A stretch of 64,000 nucleotides of DNA. Source: Porticoccus hydrocarbonoclasticus MCTG13d. GTDB taxonomy: Bacteria; Pseudomonadota; Gammaproteobacteria; Pseudomonadales; Porticoccaceae. The position numbers and the translations under genes were made by a program. The DNA lies in NCBI RefSeq assembly GCF_000744735.1, contig NZ_JQMM01000001.1:620001-684000 (forward strand), in the 5' to 3' direction. Every line of letters begins with the position of its first letter. Position 1 is the first letter of the stretch. Positions 1-10,048 of the stretch are shown here, in pieces. The notes beneath the pieces were generated by a model, which did no database searches, had not been told where the DNA came from, and worked only from the letters and a program-made list of their open reading frames with translations.

Positions 1-1
1 G

Positions 2-1024
2 TGTCGATCGGCGGGTTCCTTTGTCGAGGCAGCTGCTCAGGCAGAAGACTATTTTTCTTCTGGTTACGCCAGTCAGCCAGGAAAGTATTTCCGAAAACAC
101 CATAATAATCGAGCAGAACGGGAAGATCGGGCAGAGCAGGTGCTGGATTGGTGCCGGCATAATCAGGTGAACTGCCTAAATTTGCTCGATCCGGATTACC
201 CGCCTCTTTTATTGGAACTGAGCGTTCCTCCACCCCTGTTGTTTATTCGTGGCGATGCGCAGTTGCTGTCCATGCCACAAATCGCCATTGTTGGCAGTCG
301 CAATGCCAGCCCCGGTGGACTGGGCAATGCCCGGGCCTTTGCCGCCGCTTTGGCGGCCAGTGGTTTTGTGATCACCAGTGGTCTGGCGCTGGGCATTGAT
401 GGGGCGGCTCATGATGGAGCCCTGCAAACGGGCAAAACCATCGCTGTGCTGGGGACTGGTCTGGATGTGACCTACCCGCGCCGACACGGTGATTTGTATC
501 GGCGGATAATTGATCAGGGTGGAGCGGTCGTCAGTGAGTTTTTGCCAGAAACACCACCCCTTGCGGGCAATTTTCCTCGTCGCAACCGGATAATCAGTGG
601 CCTGAGTCTGGGCATTCTGGTGGTTGAAGCGGCATTGAAGAGCGGGTCGCTGATCACTGCTCGGTACGGACTGGAACAGGGGCGAGAAGTATTTGCCATT
701 CCCGGTTCGATCCATAGTGCTTTCAGTAAAGGCACCCACCAGCTGCTCAAACAGGGCGCAACTCTGGTGGAATCAGCAGCGGATATTGCAGAGCAACTGG
801 GTGGTCTGCTGGCCTCTATAGTGCCGGACGTTAAAACAGGTCAGCCACCGTCGACAGAAGCAAGACAGGTCCTGCTGGAGGCGATGGGATTCGACCCGGT
901 TGATATGGATATGCTTGTGCAACGTACGGCCATGCCAGTGAATACGTTGACACAGGAGCTGCTGTTGCTGGAACTGGAGGGCGCTATTGCCGCTGGGCAG
1001 GGAATCTATCAGCGGTTGCGTTAG
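2..1024 (+). CDS. dprA: DNA processing protein DprA/Smf (5' end outside window)
   Basis: Family role: binds incoming single-stranded DNA during natural transformation and loads RecA. The reading frame is open from base 2 to the stop, so the true start lies left of the window; a GTG at 140 is only an internal candidate. Visible are LDPDYPPLL at the entry to the Rossmann-like core, VGSRNASPGG, the TSGLALGIDGAAH stretch, FPRRNRIISGLS and a C-terminal winged-helix-like region of about 60 residues. The last 340 codons match the family length well. The next gene is purE after a 124-bp gap. Confident family call; competence itself is not shown by the sequence. Confidence 0.93.
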   Translation, partial: CRSAGSFVEAAAQAEDYFSSGYASQPGKYFRKHHNNRAEREDRAEQVLDWCRHNQVNCLNLLDPDYPPLLLELSVPPPLLFIRGDAQLLSMPQIAIVGSRNASPGGLGNARAFAAALAASGFVITSGLALGIDGAAHDGALQTGKTIAVLGTGLDVTYPRRHGDLYRRIIDQGGAVVSEFLPETPPLAGNFPRRNRIISGLSLGILVVEAALKSGSLITARYGLEQGREVFAIPGSIHSAFSKGTHQLLKQGATLVESAADIAEQLGGLLASIVPDVKTGQPPSTEARQVLLEAMGFDPVDMDMLVQRTAMPVNTLTQELLLLELEGAIAAGQGIYQRLR

Positions 1025-1148
1025 CAGATGGCCCTTCTCATGGGATTCACACATTGATGAGCAACAAACCCTCCTGTTAACAGGCGCATTTTATTGCGAA
1101 ATTCCCCAGGTTCCGGTAGCCTGCCGCGTTTTACAGGGGGATTAAAAA

Positions 1149-1655
1149 ATGAACAAACCCTTTATTGCCATCCTGATGGGTTCGGACTCGGACCTGCCAG
1201 TCATGGAAGCCAGCTTTGAAGTGCTCAAAAAGTTCGAGGTGCCCTTCGAAGTTAAAGTATCGTCGGCGCATCGAACGCCGGAGGCAACGCACCGTTATGT
1301 GAAGGATGCGGACCAGCGGGGCTGTGCAGCCTTTATATGTGCTGCGGGAATGGCGGCGCATCTGGCGGGTGCCGTTGCAGCCAATACGCTCAAGCCTGTG
1401 ATTGGGGTGCCTATCAATTCATCACTGGATGGCCTTGATGCGCTGCTCTCAACGGTGCAAATGCCCGGTGGCATTCCGGTTGCTACTGTGGCAATCGGCA
1501 AGGCAGGTGCAAAGAACGCAGCCTATCTGGCAGCCCAGATAATTGGTGTCAGTGATGCTGTGTTGCACCAGAAGCTGCTGGATGAGCGAGCAGATAATGC
1601 CCGCGCCATTCTGGAAAAAGACGCGGCATTACAAGAGAAGCTGAAAAGTCTCTGA
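1149..1655 (+). CDS. purE: N5-carboxyaminoimidazole ribonucleotide mutase PurE
   Basis: Converts N5-CAIR to CAIR in de novo purine synthesis (cytoplasm). The protein has 168 aa, the normal length. The phosphate-binding GSDSD is at residues 11-15 and the active-site SAHRTP at 39-44, followed by the conserved [10 protein letters not shown] and [17 protein letters not shown] stretches. A G-rich Shine-Dalgarno lies just before the ATG. The sequence reads as class I, which needs N5-CAIR made by PurK. Unusually, purK is not next to it: the following gene is tsaC, 11 bp away. purK must be elsewhere if the pathway is standard. Confidence 0.95.
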   Translation: MNKPFIAILMGSDSDLPVMEASFEVLKKFEVPFEVKVSSAHRTPEATHRYVKDADQRGCAAFICAAGMAAHLAGAVAANTLKPVIGVPINSSLDGLDALLSTVQMPGGIPVATVAIGKAGAKNAAYLAAQIIGVSDAVLHQKLLDERADNARAILEKDAALQEKLKSL

Positions 1656-1666
1656 GCCGCGTCTCC

Positions 1667-2224
1667 GTGGGCAATTTTCGTATAATCAGGGCGGTGGATT
1701 GTCTGCGTGGCGGAGGGGTGATGGCCTACCCCACAGAGGCAGTCTGGGGCCTCGGTTGCGACCCGTTTTCTGAGGGAGCCGTTATGCGGCTGTTGGCGCT
1801 CAAAAAACGCCGTCGGGACATGGGGCTTATCGTAATAGCCGCCTCAATGGCACAGCTGGAACCTTTTTTGGCAGGCATAGCAGTGTCTGATCGCCAGCTA
1901 CTTGAGGCCAGCTGGCCGGGTCCACAGACTTGGCTGGTACCCAATAATGGTTATGCACCAACCTGGGTTACCGGTGGCAGAGAAACCCTGGCATTACGCG
2001 TGACGAGCCACCCTGTGGCTGCGGCACTTTGTCATGCTTATGGGGGGGGGCTGATTTCTACGTCGGCCAACCCGCATGGCTTTAGGCCGGCCGTTTCTTT
2101 GCTAAAGCTGAACCTTTATTTTTACGGTCAGCTTGATTATGTGCTGCCCGGTTCATTGGGTGGCCTGACATCTCCGACACCGATCAAAAACCTGAAAACC
2201 GGAGAGATGATTCGGGGCAGCTGA
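1667..2224 (+). CDS. tsaC: Threonylcarbamoyl-AMP synthase TsaC (YrdC/Sua5 domain)
   Basis: Makes threonylcarbamoyl-AMP from threonine, bicarbonate and ATP for the t6A37 modification of ANN-decoding tRNAs. At 185 aa this is the short TsaC form without the C-terminal Sua5 domain (E. coli about 190). Characteristic stretches are AYPTEAVWGLGCDP near residues 20-33, the basic ALKKRRRD, and STSANPHG. The start is a GTG at 1667, chosen because homologues begin about 20 residues before the AYPTEA motif; no strong ribosome binding site is visible. It is probably co-transcribed with purE, 11 bp upstream. Orientation and linkage to hemF-aroE are typical of Pseudomonas-like genomes. Confidence 0.93.
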   Translation: MGNFRIIRAVDCLRGGGVMAYPTEAVWGLGCDPFSEGAVMRLLALKKRRRDMGLIVIAASMAQLEPFLAGIAVSDRQLLEASWPGPQTWLVPNNGYAPTWVTGGRETLALRVTSHPVAAALCHAYGGGLISTSANPHGFRPAVSLLKLNLYFYGQLDYVLPGSLGGLTSPTPIKNLKTGEMIRGS

Positions 2225-2298
2225 TGCCTCGAATTTTACATTGTCGGTAAATTGTCAATGGCGGGTCGGCCTATCACACTGTGTATTATGTGACCTAA

Positions 2299-3222
<924 letters not shown>

Positions 3223-3245
3223 GTTATACAAAATGGAAGACCAGC

Positions 3246-4094
3246 ATGACTGATCGTTACGCCGTTTTTGGCAATCCTGTGGAGCACAGTAAGTCGCCGC
3301 AAATTCATCGGGCCTTTGCTGCCCAGACGGGTGAAGCGATTGAATACGACAAACAATCTGTGGCACTAGATGGCTTTTATCGCGCTGCGGACACTTTTTT
3401 TGCAGAGGGTGGCAAGGGTCTTAACATCACGGTGCCATTCAAGCAGGAGGCCTATGGTTATGCTGCAAGGCTGACGAATCGTGCCCGCCACGCGGGTGCA
3501 GTTAACACCCTGGCCCTGCAGAATGATGGCACGGTATTGGGGGACAACACCGATGGCATCGGTATGGTCAGAGATATGCTTGAAAACCTGAACTGGCAGA
3601 TAAAAGGCAGGAAAGTGCTGGTTCTCGGTGCCGGTGGTGCAGTGCGCGGGATCCTTGAGCCCTTGCTGGAACAATTGCCACAGCATGTGGTCATTGCCAA
3701 CCGTACACTGGCCAAGGCGCTGCAACTGGCTAAAGGATTTGCGGAAATGGGCTACTTGCTCGGTTGTGACTATGAGATGCTCGAGGGTCAGCAGTTTGAC
3801 CTTGTCATCAATGGCACTAGTGCCAGCCTTGTGGCACAGCTACCGCCCCTCCCCGATGGTCTACTGGCAGACCAGGCCTGTTGCTACGACATGATGTATG
3901 CCGTACAGCCAACGGTATTTATGAGTTGGGCCAGACAGCAGGGTGCCGCCGGTGTTGCCGATGGTCTGGGCATGCTGGTCGAGCAGGCGGCGGAATCCTT
4001 TCGACTCTGGCGTGGTATCAGCCCGAACACTGCGCCGGTTATTGCCGAAATCCGCCAGATGCTGATGGACCAGGCCTCTTCGGATACCCCATAA
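3246..4094 (+). CDS. aroE: Shikimate dehydrogenase AroE
   Basis: NADPH-dependent reduction of 3-dehydroshikimate to shikimate (aromatic amino acid pathway). Starting at the ATG at 3246, with GGAAG upstream, the protein is 282 aa and begins MTDRYAVFGNPVEHSKSP. The substrate-binding SKSP is at 15-18, the catalytic Lys in TVPFKQ at 66, and the substrate-binding Asp in GDNTDG near 103. The dinucleotide loop GAGGA is at 128-132 and the NADP-selecting NRT at 152-154. The C-terminal GLGMLVEQAAESF is intact. An in-frame ATG further upstream (3138) lies inside hemF and was rejected. It is the last gene of the hemF-aroE pair. Confidence 0.97.
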   Translation: MTDRYAVFGNPVEHSKSPQIHRAFAAQTGEAIEYDKQSVALDGFYRAADTFFAEGGKGLNITVPFKQEAYGYAARLTNRARHAGAVNTLALQNDGTVLGDNTDGIGMVRDMLENLNWQIKGRKVLVLGAGGAVRGILEPLLEQLPQHVVIANRTLAKALQLAKGFAEMGYLLGCDYEMLEGQQFDLVINGTSASLVAQLPPLPDGLLADQACCYDMMYAVQPTVFMSWARQQGAAGVADGLGMLVEQAAESFRLWRGISPNTAPVIAEIRQMLMDQASSDTP

Positions 4095-4134
4095 AACATT
4101 TTCACAGCCCTATTTTTGGCCATTGCACCTCTTA

Positions 4135-4680
4135 TCAGCCTGCTTGCTCGGCGAGATACTGATCTTTGAGTTTGACGTAATTACCGGGGGAGTAGGAAAA
4201 GAACGCCCGCTCTTCGTCAGAAACCGGTCTCAGTAACCGACAGGGATTGCCGACATAGAGGTTGCCGCTTTCCAGATGCTTGCCGGGCGGCACTACTGTG
4301 CCGGCGCCGATAATCACCTCATTTTCTACCACAGCACCATCATTGATGATGGCGCCATTGCCCACCAGAATATAGTTGCCGAGTGTACAGCCGTGAAGAA
4401 TGGCGCCGTGACCGACAATCACGTTGTCGCCGATAGTCAGTGGCCAGCCGCCGGGGTTGAAGTCACTTGCATGGGTGATGTGCAATATGGCGGTATCCTG
4501 AATATTTGAGCGATTGCCTACGGTAATGCGGTGCATGTCACCACGAATTACGGCCCCGGGCCACACTGAGACATCATCGCCGAGAGTGACATTGCCAATC
4601 ACAGTCGCTGCAGGATCAATGTAAACTCGTTCGCCGAGGGTGGGTAAAACACCTTTATAGGGTCGGATATTCTCTGTCAT
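4135..4680 (-). CDS. Gamma-carbonic anhydrase family / YrdA-like left-handed beta-helix protein
   Basis: A protein of the gamma-CA-like hexapeptide-repeat family, 181 aa. Imperfect hexapeptide repeats run from about residue 20 to 150. The metal-ligand-type histidines of the family are present in ILHITHASD and in VGHGAILHG. The ATG at 4680 was chosen because AGGAG lies 5 nt upstream; an ATG directly before it (4683) is too close to that site. Whether such proteins are active carbonic anhydrases is family-dependent, so no reaction is claimed. It converges on aroE and is divergent from the YheV-like gene. Confidence 0.9.
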   Translation of the reverse strand: MTENIRPYKGVLPTLGERVYIDPAATVIGNVTLGDDVSVWPGAVIRGDMHRITVGNRSNIQDTAILHITHASDFNPGGWPLTIGDNVIVGHGAILHGCTLGNYILVGNGAIINDGAVVENEVIIGAGTVVPPGKHLESGNLYVGNPCRLLRPVSDEERAFFSYSPGNYVKLKDQYLAEQAG

Positions 4681-4816
4681 CATGACTCCTGAACTGACTA
4701 ATGGATCTAGAGCGATATAATACGTTGCCAAGTGGCTGGCTTATAGCCGTTGTAGCGATCTGGCATAACGATTGGTTGAATTTTTTCACTTGTCCCCGAC
4801 CGGAAGGCCTTTCTCG

Positions 4817-5056
4817 ATGTTTAAAGCTGACAAGCGTTTTATTGCAGGTGCGGTCTGCCCGCGCTGTAACCAGATGGATAAACTGGTGGTTTTCAATGAA
4901 GATGGCAAGGATTTCAGGGCCTGTGTCAGCTGTGATTTTCGAGAGCAGATGTTTATGCAGGGCGCCCCCCGCGAACTGGAGACCCGGGTTAATCTCTCTC
5001 CCGAGGAAAAGCGGGTTGACGTTCAGACGGTGAAGCTCGTCGATCCCAAAAAATGA
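4817..5056 (+). CDS. yheV: YheV-like zinc-ribbon protein (TIGR02443 family)
   Basis: A 79-aa protein of unknown function beginning MFKADKRFIAGAVCPRC. Two cysteine pairs, CPRC and CVSC, separated by about 20 residues, form a probable zinc ribbon. This matches E. coli YheV in size, in the KRFIAGAxCP opening and in cysteine spacing. The ATG at 4817 was chosen because it gives the family N-terminus and has GGAAGG upstream; an earlier in-frame ATG at 4772 adds 15 non-conserved residues. It stands alone, divergent from the gamma-CA-like gene and convergent with the next gene. Confidence 0.85.
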   Translation: MFKADKRFIAGAVCPRCNQMDKLVVFNEDGKDFRACVSCDFREQMFMQGAPRELETRVNLSPEEKRVDVQTVKLVDPKK

Positions 5057-5071
5057 CGAACCCCGCCAATA

Positions 5072-5725
5072 TCAATGGATCAATAACTGCCCCGATCCGT
5101 TGAACAACAGGTTGACTGATAAATTGTCGATCAGACAGGGCCACCGCTGTAGATCACTTGCCCACCGATTGCTGCGGTCCTCCCGGCATGCCTCGGGAAC
5201 AAACACCAGGTCTTTTTGTTGCAGCTCATCCACGATCAGATGAACAGCGCTGTCGAGTTGATTAGCGAAAGGTTCACCAATCAGGTGATGGATGATCAGG
5301 TTTGAACGAGTCATATCCATTGGCACCAATGGCATGTTGTAGCCCGAGATAAACCGGTCATTGACCTCTTCGACCAGTCGATGGGCGAGATAGGATTCGC
5401 CCATAAGAGAATTGAGTCCTTCGTGACCGGCCACCAAGGCTGGCGGTTCCATGAAAAACTCTCTGGCAGTGGAAATCACCGGTTCTATGTAGTCGATAAG
5501 TCCGCATTCATCTGCGATGGCGTCTACCGCATCAATAAATTCCGGCACCTGATCTATGTAGTGAATAATAAAATTGAGGAGCGCTGGAATGATATTTTCG
5601 GATGGCAACTGAATGGATTTGTGAAGTGCGCTGACGCGGGTCTTGAGTAGTCTGGCAAGTTGTCCTGTTGCCCTTTCATGCTTCTTGGCAGCGGCAATAG
5701 CCTGGCGAATGATTACAGTATCCAT
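5072..5725 (-). CDS. Conserved-looking hypothetical protein, 217 aa
   Basis: I do not recognise this protein. It is acidic and mainly helical in appearance, with no signal peptide, transmembrane segment or obvious nucleotide-binding motif. Notable stretches are VISTAREFFMEPPALVAGHE near the middle and MPLVPMDMTRSNLIIHHLIG further on. Base composition matches its neighbours, arguing for a real gene rather than a shadow. The ATG at 5725 is preferred over a TTG two codons upstream; no clear ribosome binding site is seen. It converges on the YheV-like gene and lies 71 bp downstream of the MATE exporter gene on the same strand, so could be co-transcribed with it. Confidence 0.7.
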   Translation of the reverse strand: MDTVIIRQAIAAAKKHERATGQLARLLKTRVSALHKSIQLPSENIIPALLNFIIHYIDQVPEFIDAVDAIADECGLIDYIEPVISTAREFFMEPPALVAGHEGLNSLMGESYLAHRLVEEVNDRFISGYNMPLVPMDMTRSNLIIHHLIGEPFANQLDSAVHLIVDELQQKDLVFVPEACREDRSNRWASDLQRWPCLIDNLSVNLLFNGSGQLLIH

Positions 5726-5796
5726 AGTCAAAAGTTAGCTGAGCCCGATAAAAAGGCAAAGAACATCTTGCTATAAGCCGCGCTGCTTTTTGTTCA

Positions 5797-7125
5797 TCAG
5801 CATGTTTGAGCGATCCACTGGCCACGTTTACTGAACAGAGAAAATAACCATACCATCTGAATGCTGCGAGCCACTAAAAAGCCCAGGTACGCTAACCATA
5901 GCCCATGATTGCCGAGCGGGGCTGAAAAGTACCACAGTGGCAAAAAAACGAGAAAAGACGCTATCAGCATGCTGTCCTGCATTGCGCGGGTTTTGCCACT
6001 GCCGATGAAAATACCGTCCGCCATAAAGCAGGCAAGGCCGACCAGTGGCATGGCTGTCAGCCAGGGCCAATAGGTTTTCACCGCAGGGAAAACCTCTGGC
6101 AGGTTCGTAATCGCGCCAATAATGATGTCCGGGAAAAACCCGTAAATGAGAGTGGCGATCAAGGCGATAACCAAACCCCAGGCAGTGGTAGTCAGACAAA
6201 TACGGTAAAAGTCTTTGAGGTCTTTTTTGCCGATGGCATGCCCGGCAAGGGACTCGGCGGCATGCGCAAACCCATCCTGTGTAAACGCCACCAGCAGTAT
6301 TAACTGCATCAGGATGGCATTGGCCGAGAGAATGATATCACCCTGCCGTGCTCCCTGGGCGGTGAAAAAAGTCATGATGAATACAAGGCAGGCTGTGCGG
6401 ACGAACAGATGACGGTTAGCCCTGAACAGCTCTCGATATCTGGACCATTGTGTCAGTTGCATTGACCTGATCGGTGTTTGGAGCTGGCGTATGGTCACTG
6501 TCACCAGTAGCAGTGCGAGTGCCAAACCGAGATATTCCGCAGTTAAGGAGGCCCATGCCGCTCCGGCACTGTTCAGTTTCATTCCGACTATGAACAGAAA
6601 ATCAAAACCAACATTGGTGAGGTTGACGAATAGCATAAGGAACAGCGTGGTACCGGCTCGCTGCAGCCCGAGCAGCCAGCCCATCGCGCAGAAGGTGGCG
6701 AGGGTGGCGGGAGCAGCCAGAATGCGAATCTGGCAGTATTCCATGGTCAGTGGTCTGGCTGCAGCGGAGGGTTTGATCAGATCGAGAATCAGGGTGAGGA
6801 GGGGTTGCCGCAACAGGATCAACAGGATCCCGAGAGTGAATGCTATCACCAGTGATTGAGCCAACACTTCAACGCAGCGGGATGTATCTCCGGCACCCCA
6901 GGCCCTGGCGGTTACGCCGATAGTGCCCATCCGCAGAAATCCAAACAACCAGAACAGCATGGTCAGTACACTACTGCCCGCAGCCACGGCAGCGAGAAAA
7001 CGGGCATTTGCCAGATGACCGAGAATCGCGGTATCAACGAGGCCCAGGGTAGGGATACTGATGCTTGCCAGGGTCATAGGCAGGGCGATCACTAAAACTT
7101 TTTGTTGGATAAGCGGTGATTTCAT
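5797..7125 (-). CDS. dinF: MATE family efflux transporter, DinF-like
   Basis: Multidrug and toxin extrusion antiporter of the inner membrane, 442 aa with about 12 hydrophobic segments. The N-terminal LVDTAILGHL stretch (about 29-38) and the FLRMGTIGVTARAWGAGD region are typical of the DinF branch, and the second half repeats the pattern (GFAHAAESLAGHAIGKKD). AGGGA precedes the ATG. Substrates cannot be read from sequence. In enterics dinF sits behind lexA; here it stands apart, divergent from the cytochrome oxidase locus. Confidence 0.9.
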   Translation of the reverse strand: MKSPLIQQKVLVIALPMTLASISIPTLGLVDTAILGHLANARFLAAVAAGSSVLTMLFWLFGFLRMGTIGVTARAWGAGDTSRCVEVLAQSLVIAFTLGILLILLRQPLLTLILDLIKPSAAARPLTMEYCQIRILAAPATLATFCAMGWLLGLQRAGTTLFLMLFVNLTNVGFDFLFIVGMKLNSAGAAWASLTAEYLGLALALLLVTVTIRQLQTPIRSMQLTQWSRYRELFRANRHLFVRTACLVFIMTFFTAQGARQGDIILSANAILMQLILLVAFTQDGFAHAAESLAGHAIGKKDLKDFYRICLTTTAWGLVIALIATLIYGFFPDIIIGAITNLPEVFPAVKTYWPWLTAMPLVGLACFMADGIFIGSGKTRAMQDSMLIASFLVFLPLWYFSAPLGNHGLWLAYLGFLVARSIQMVWLFSLFSKRGQWIAQTC

Positions 7126-7314
7126 TTTGTCCCTGGGCGGCTAAAGAGGCCATTCTGCCAGAAAAAGCATTCATTCTTTGGGCGGAATAGTCTGGAGCGG
7201 TGCGGAAAGAATCTGGTATACTCGCCCGGTTTTTCGTGTCCAGAGAAGCTGTTTGGCTCTCGCAGGATGAAATTCATAACTAGAAACAATAACTTATTGA
7301 CTGGAGATAGGGCG

Positions 7315-8463
7315 ATGTCAAGAAGAGCACGTATGCTTTTCGCGCTGCTGCTAGCCCCTGCGATGTTCTTGGCCACTTTTGGCAAAGCATTGGCAGATGA
7401 TGCACAGCGTTGGGCTGTCAATATGCCCAAGGGGGTAACCCCTGTGAGCAACGCAATCTACGATATTCACATGATCATTTTCTGGATCTGCGTGGTGATC
7501 GCGGTTGGCGTATTTGGCGTGATGTTTTACAGCATGTATGCACACCGCAAGTCCAAGGGTGCCGTTGCTGCAAACTTCCATGAAAATACCACAGCTGAGA
7601 TTGTCTGGACCGTAATTCCAGCCGTTTTGCTGATCGTTATGGCGATTCCGGCAACCAGCGCGCTACTACAGGTGTATGATGCCAGTGAAGCCGAGATGGA
7701 CATCAAGGTCACCGGTTATCAGTGGAAATGGCAGTATGAGTATCTTGGTCAGGATGTCTCCTTCATGAGCGAACTGGCCACGCCCGAATCTGAAATCTAT
7801 AACACAGCGCCTAAGAGCCAGTATTACGTTCAGGAGGTGAGTGAACCCTTGGTGATACCGGCCAATACCAAGGTGCGTTTCCTGATAACGGCGAAAGACG
7901 TGATCCATTCCTGGTGGTTGCCTGATCTCGGTGTCAAAAAAGATGCTATTCCCGGTTTGGTCAACGAAACCTGGGCCTATGTCAATGAGCCGGGTATCTA
8001 CCGTGGAGCCTGTACCGAGCTTTGTGGCCAAGGTCATGCCTTTATGCCAGTTGTGGTCAATGTGCTTGAAAAAGAAGCCTATAATTCCTGGCTGGCAGAG
8101 AAAAAAGAAGCCACTGCCGCAGAACGTGAACTGTCCAAAAAAACCTTCACGATGGACGAGTTGATGGCTCAGGGGAAAGAGGCTTACGATCGCTCTTGTG
8201 CTGCCTGTCACCAGGTGAACGGTCAGGGTATCGCCGGTGTATTCCCCTCAATGATTGGTGGTGCTATAACCACTGGCGACATTACTTCACATATCGATAT
8301 CGTGGTGAATGGTAAAGCGGGAACGGCGATGCAGGCTTTCGGTGGTCAGTTGTCAGAGGTGGATATTGCTGCGATTGTTACCTATGAGCGCAATGCCTGG
8401 GGTAATAATACCGGTGATGTCGTGCAGCCCATCGATATTCTCAAACATAAGCAAGGCCAATAA
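7315..8463 (+). CDS. coxB: Cytochrome c oxidase subunit II with fused cytochrome c domain (caa3 type)
   Basis: Electron-entry subunit of the aa3/caa3 oxidase. The ATG at 7315 has GGAG upstream and gives a signal peptide of about 27 residues (cleavage after GKALA). Two transmembrane helices follow, then the CuA cupredoxin domain with His198 (HSWWLPD), Cys233, Cys237, His241 and Met244. A C-terminal cytochrome c domain carries CAACH at 295-299 and a likely axial Met near 338. The fused heme domain means cytochrome c is covalently built in. An upstream ATG at 7267 lacks a ribosome site. First gene of coxB-coxA-cox11-coxC. Confidence 0.97.
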   Translation: MSRRARMLFALLLAPAMFLATFGKALADDAQRWAVNMPKGVTPVSNAIYDIHMIIFWICVVIAVGVFGVMFYSMYAHRKSKGAVAANFHENTTAEIVWTVIPAVLLIVMAIPATSALLQVYDASEAEMDIKVTGYQWKWQYEYLGQDVSFMSELATPESEIYNTAPKSQYYVQEVSEPLVIPANTKVRFLITAKDVIHSWWLPDLGVKKDAIPGLVNETWAYVNEPGIYRGACTELCGQGHAFMPVVVNVLEKEAYNSWLAEKKEATAAERELSKKTFTMDELMAQGKEAYDRSCAACHQVNGQGIAGVFPSMIGGAITTGDITSHIDIVVNGKAGTAMQAFGGQLSEVDIAAIVTYERNAWGNNTGDVVQPIDILKHKQGQ

Positions 8464-8477
8464 AGGAGGATTAAGTC

Positions 8478-10031
8478 ATGGCACACGGTCCCGCAAAAGG
8501 TATTGGCCGCTGGCTATTTACCACGAACCACAAAGACATCGGTACGATGTACCTATGGTTTAGTTTTGCCATGTTTCTGTTGGGTGGCTTTTTTGCCATG
8601 GTGATTCGTGCCGAGCTGTTCCAGCCCGGTATGCAACTCGTCAAACCCGAATTTTTTAACCAGATGACGACAATGCATGGGTTGGTAATGGTATTTGGTG
8701 CCATCATGCCGGTATTTGTCGGCTTGGCAAACTGGATGATCCCGATGATGATTGGGGCACCGGATATGGCGTTGCCGAGGATGAACAACCTCAGTTTCTG
8801 GATTCTACCCTTTGCCTTTCTGATGCTGACCTCCACCCTGTTCATGGATGGCGGTGGTCCCAACTTTGGTTGGACATTCTATGCACCGCTGTCGACAACC
8901 TATGCTCCTGATTCGGTGAATTTCTTTATCTTTGCCATTCATATCATGGGCGCTTCTTCGATCATGGGCTCCATTAATATTATTGCTACCGTGCTGAACA
9001 TGCGCGCACCTGGCATGACATTGATGAAAATGCCGATGTTCGTTTGGACCTGGTTGATTACCGCATTCCTTCTGATTGCTGTGATGCCGGTACTGGCGGG
9101 TGCTGTGACCATGATGCTGATGGACATCAATTTTGGCACTAGCTTCTTTAATGCAGCGGGTGGTGGTGACCCGGTATTGTTCCAGCACGTGTTCTGGTTT
9201 TTTGGTCATCCCGAGGTATACATCATTATCCTGCCGGCCTTTGGTGTGATTTCACACATCATTCCGACATTCAGCCGCAAGCCATTGTTTGGCTACAGCT
9301 CCATGGTGTATGCAACAGCATCCATCGCCTTCCTGTCGTTTATCGTATGGGCACACCATATGTTCCTGGTGGGAATGCCAGTGGGTGGGCAGCTGTACTT
9401 CATGTATGCCACCATGCTAATTGCCGTGCCTACGGCCGCCAAGGTGTTCAACTGGATCAGCACCATGTTCAGGGGCTCCCTGTCCTATGAAACACCGATG
9501 CTGTTTGCCATAGCATTTGTGATTCTGTTTACCATCGGTGGCTTTACCGGCTTGATGTTGGCTATTGCGCCTGCGGATGTCCAATATCACGATACCTACT
9601 TCGTGGTGGCCCACTTCCACTACGTGATGGTTGCCGGCTCGTTATTTTCTGCCACCGCCGCTGTCTATTACTGGCTGCCCAAGTGGTGTGGACGGATGTA
9701 CAACGAAACGATGGGCAAGGTGCAGTTCTGGATTTCGTTCATTGGTTTCAACGTGACCTTCTTCCCCCAGCACTTCCTGGGTCTAGCTGGCATGCCTCGT
9801 CGTTACGCCGACTACGCACTGCAGTTCTCTGACTGGAATATGATTTCCAGTATTGGTGCCTTCATCTACGGTGCTGCCCAGCTGTTGTTCCTGTTCAATG
9901 TTGTTCGGACCATCAGATCTGGTAAACCCGTGAGTGAACCAAAAACCTGGGAAGGTGCAGAAGGTCTGGAGTGGACTGTTGCCACGCCAGCTCCGTACCA
10001 CACCTTCAGTACAGCGCCGATCGTCAAATAA
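8478..10031 (+). CDS. coxA: Cytochrome c oxidase subunit I
   Basis: Catalytic heme-copper subunit that reduces oxygen and pumps protons in the inner membrane; 517 aa, about 12 helices. Low-spin heme a ligands are His67 and His381, the heme a3 ligand is His379 (HFHYV), and CuB ligands are His244 (HPEVY), His293 and His294. Tyr248 forms the cross-link and Glu246 the D-channel end, marking a type A1 oxidase. A strong AAGGAGG precedes the ATG, 14 bp after coxB. All key residues are intact. Confidence 0.98.
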   Translation: MAHGPAKGIGRWLFTTNHKDIGTMYLWFSFAMFLLGGFFAMVIRAELFQPGMQLVKPEFFNQMTTMHGLVMVFGAIMPVFVGLANWMIPMMIGAPDMALPRMNNLSFWILPFAFLMLTSTLFMDGGGPNFGWTFYAPLSTTYAPDSVNFFIFAIHIMGASSIMGSINIIATVLNMRAPGMTLMKMPMFVWTWLITAFLLIAVMPVLAGAVTMMLMDINFGTSFFNAAGGGDPVLFQHVFWFFGHPEVYIIILPAFGVISHIIPTFSRKPLFGYSSMVYATASIAFLSFIVWAHHMFLVGMPVGGQLYFMYATMLIAVPTAAKVFNWISTMFRGSLSYETPMLFAIAFVILFTIGGFTGLMLAIAPADVQYHDTYFVVAHFHYVMVAGSLFSATAAVYYWLPKWCGRMYNETMGKVQFWISFIGFNVTFFPQHFLGLAGMPRRYADYALQFSDWNMISSIGAFIYGAAQLLFLFNVVRTIRSGKPVSEPKTWEGAEGLEWTVATPAPYHTFSTAPIVK

Positions 10032-10048
10032 CAGGAAAATAAACGGAC

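Noticed and set aside
2252-2289. TTGTCA and TATTAT upstream of hemF as a promoter
   Set aside because: Spacer of 26 nt is too long for sigma-70, and no clear Anr/FNR box is present.
4276-4509. Open frame opposite the gamma-CA-like gene
   Set aside because: Shadow caused by the repetitive GC-rich codons of the hexapeptide repeats.
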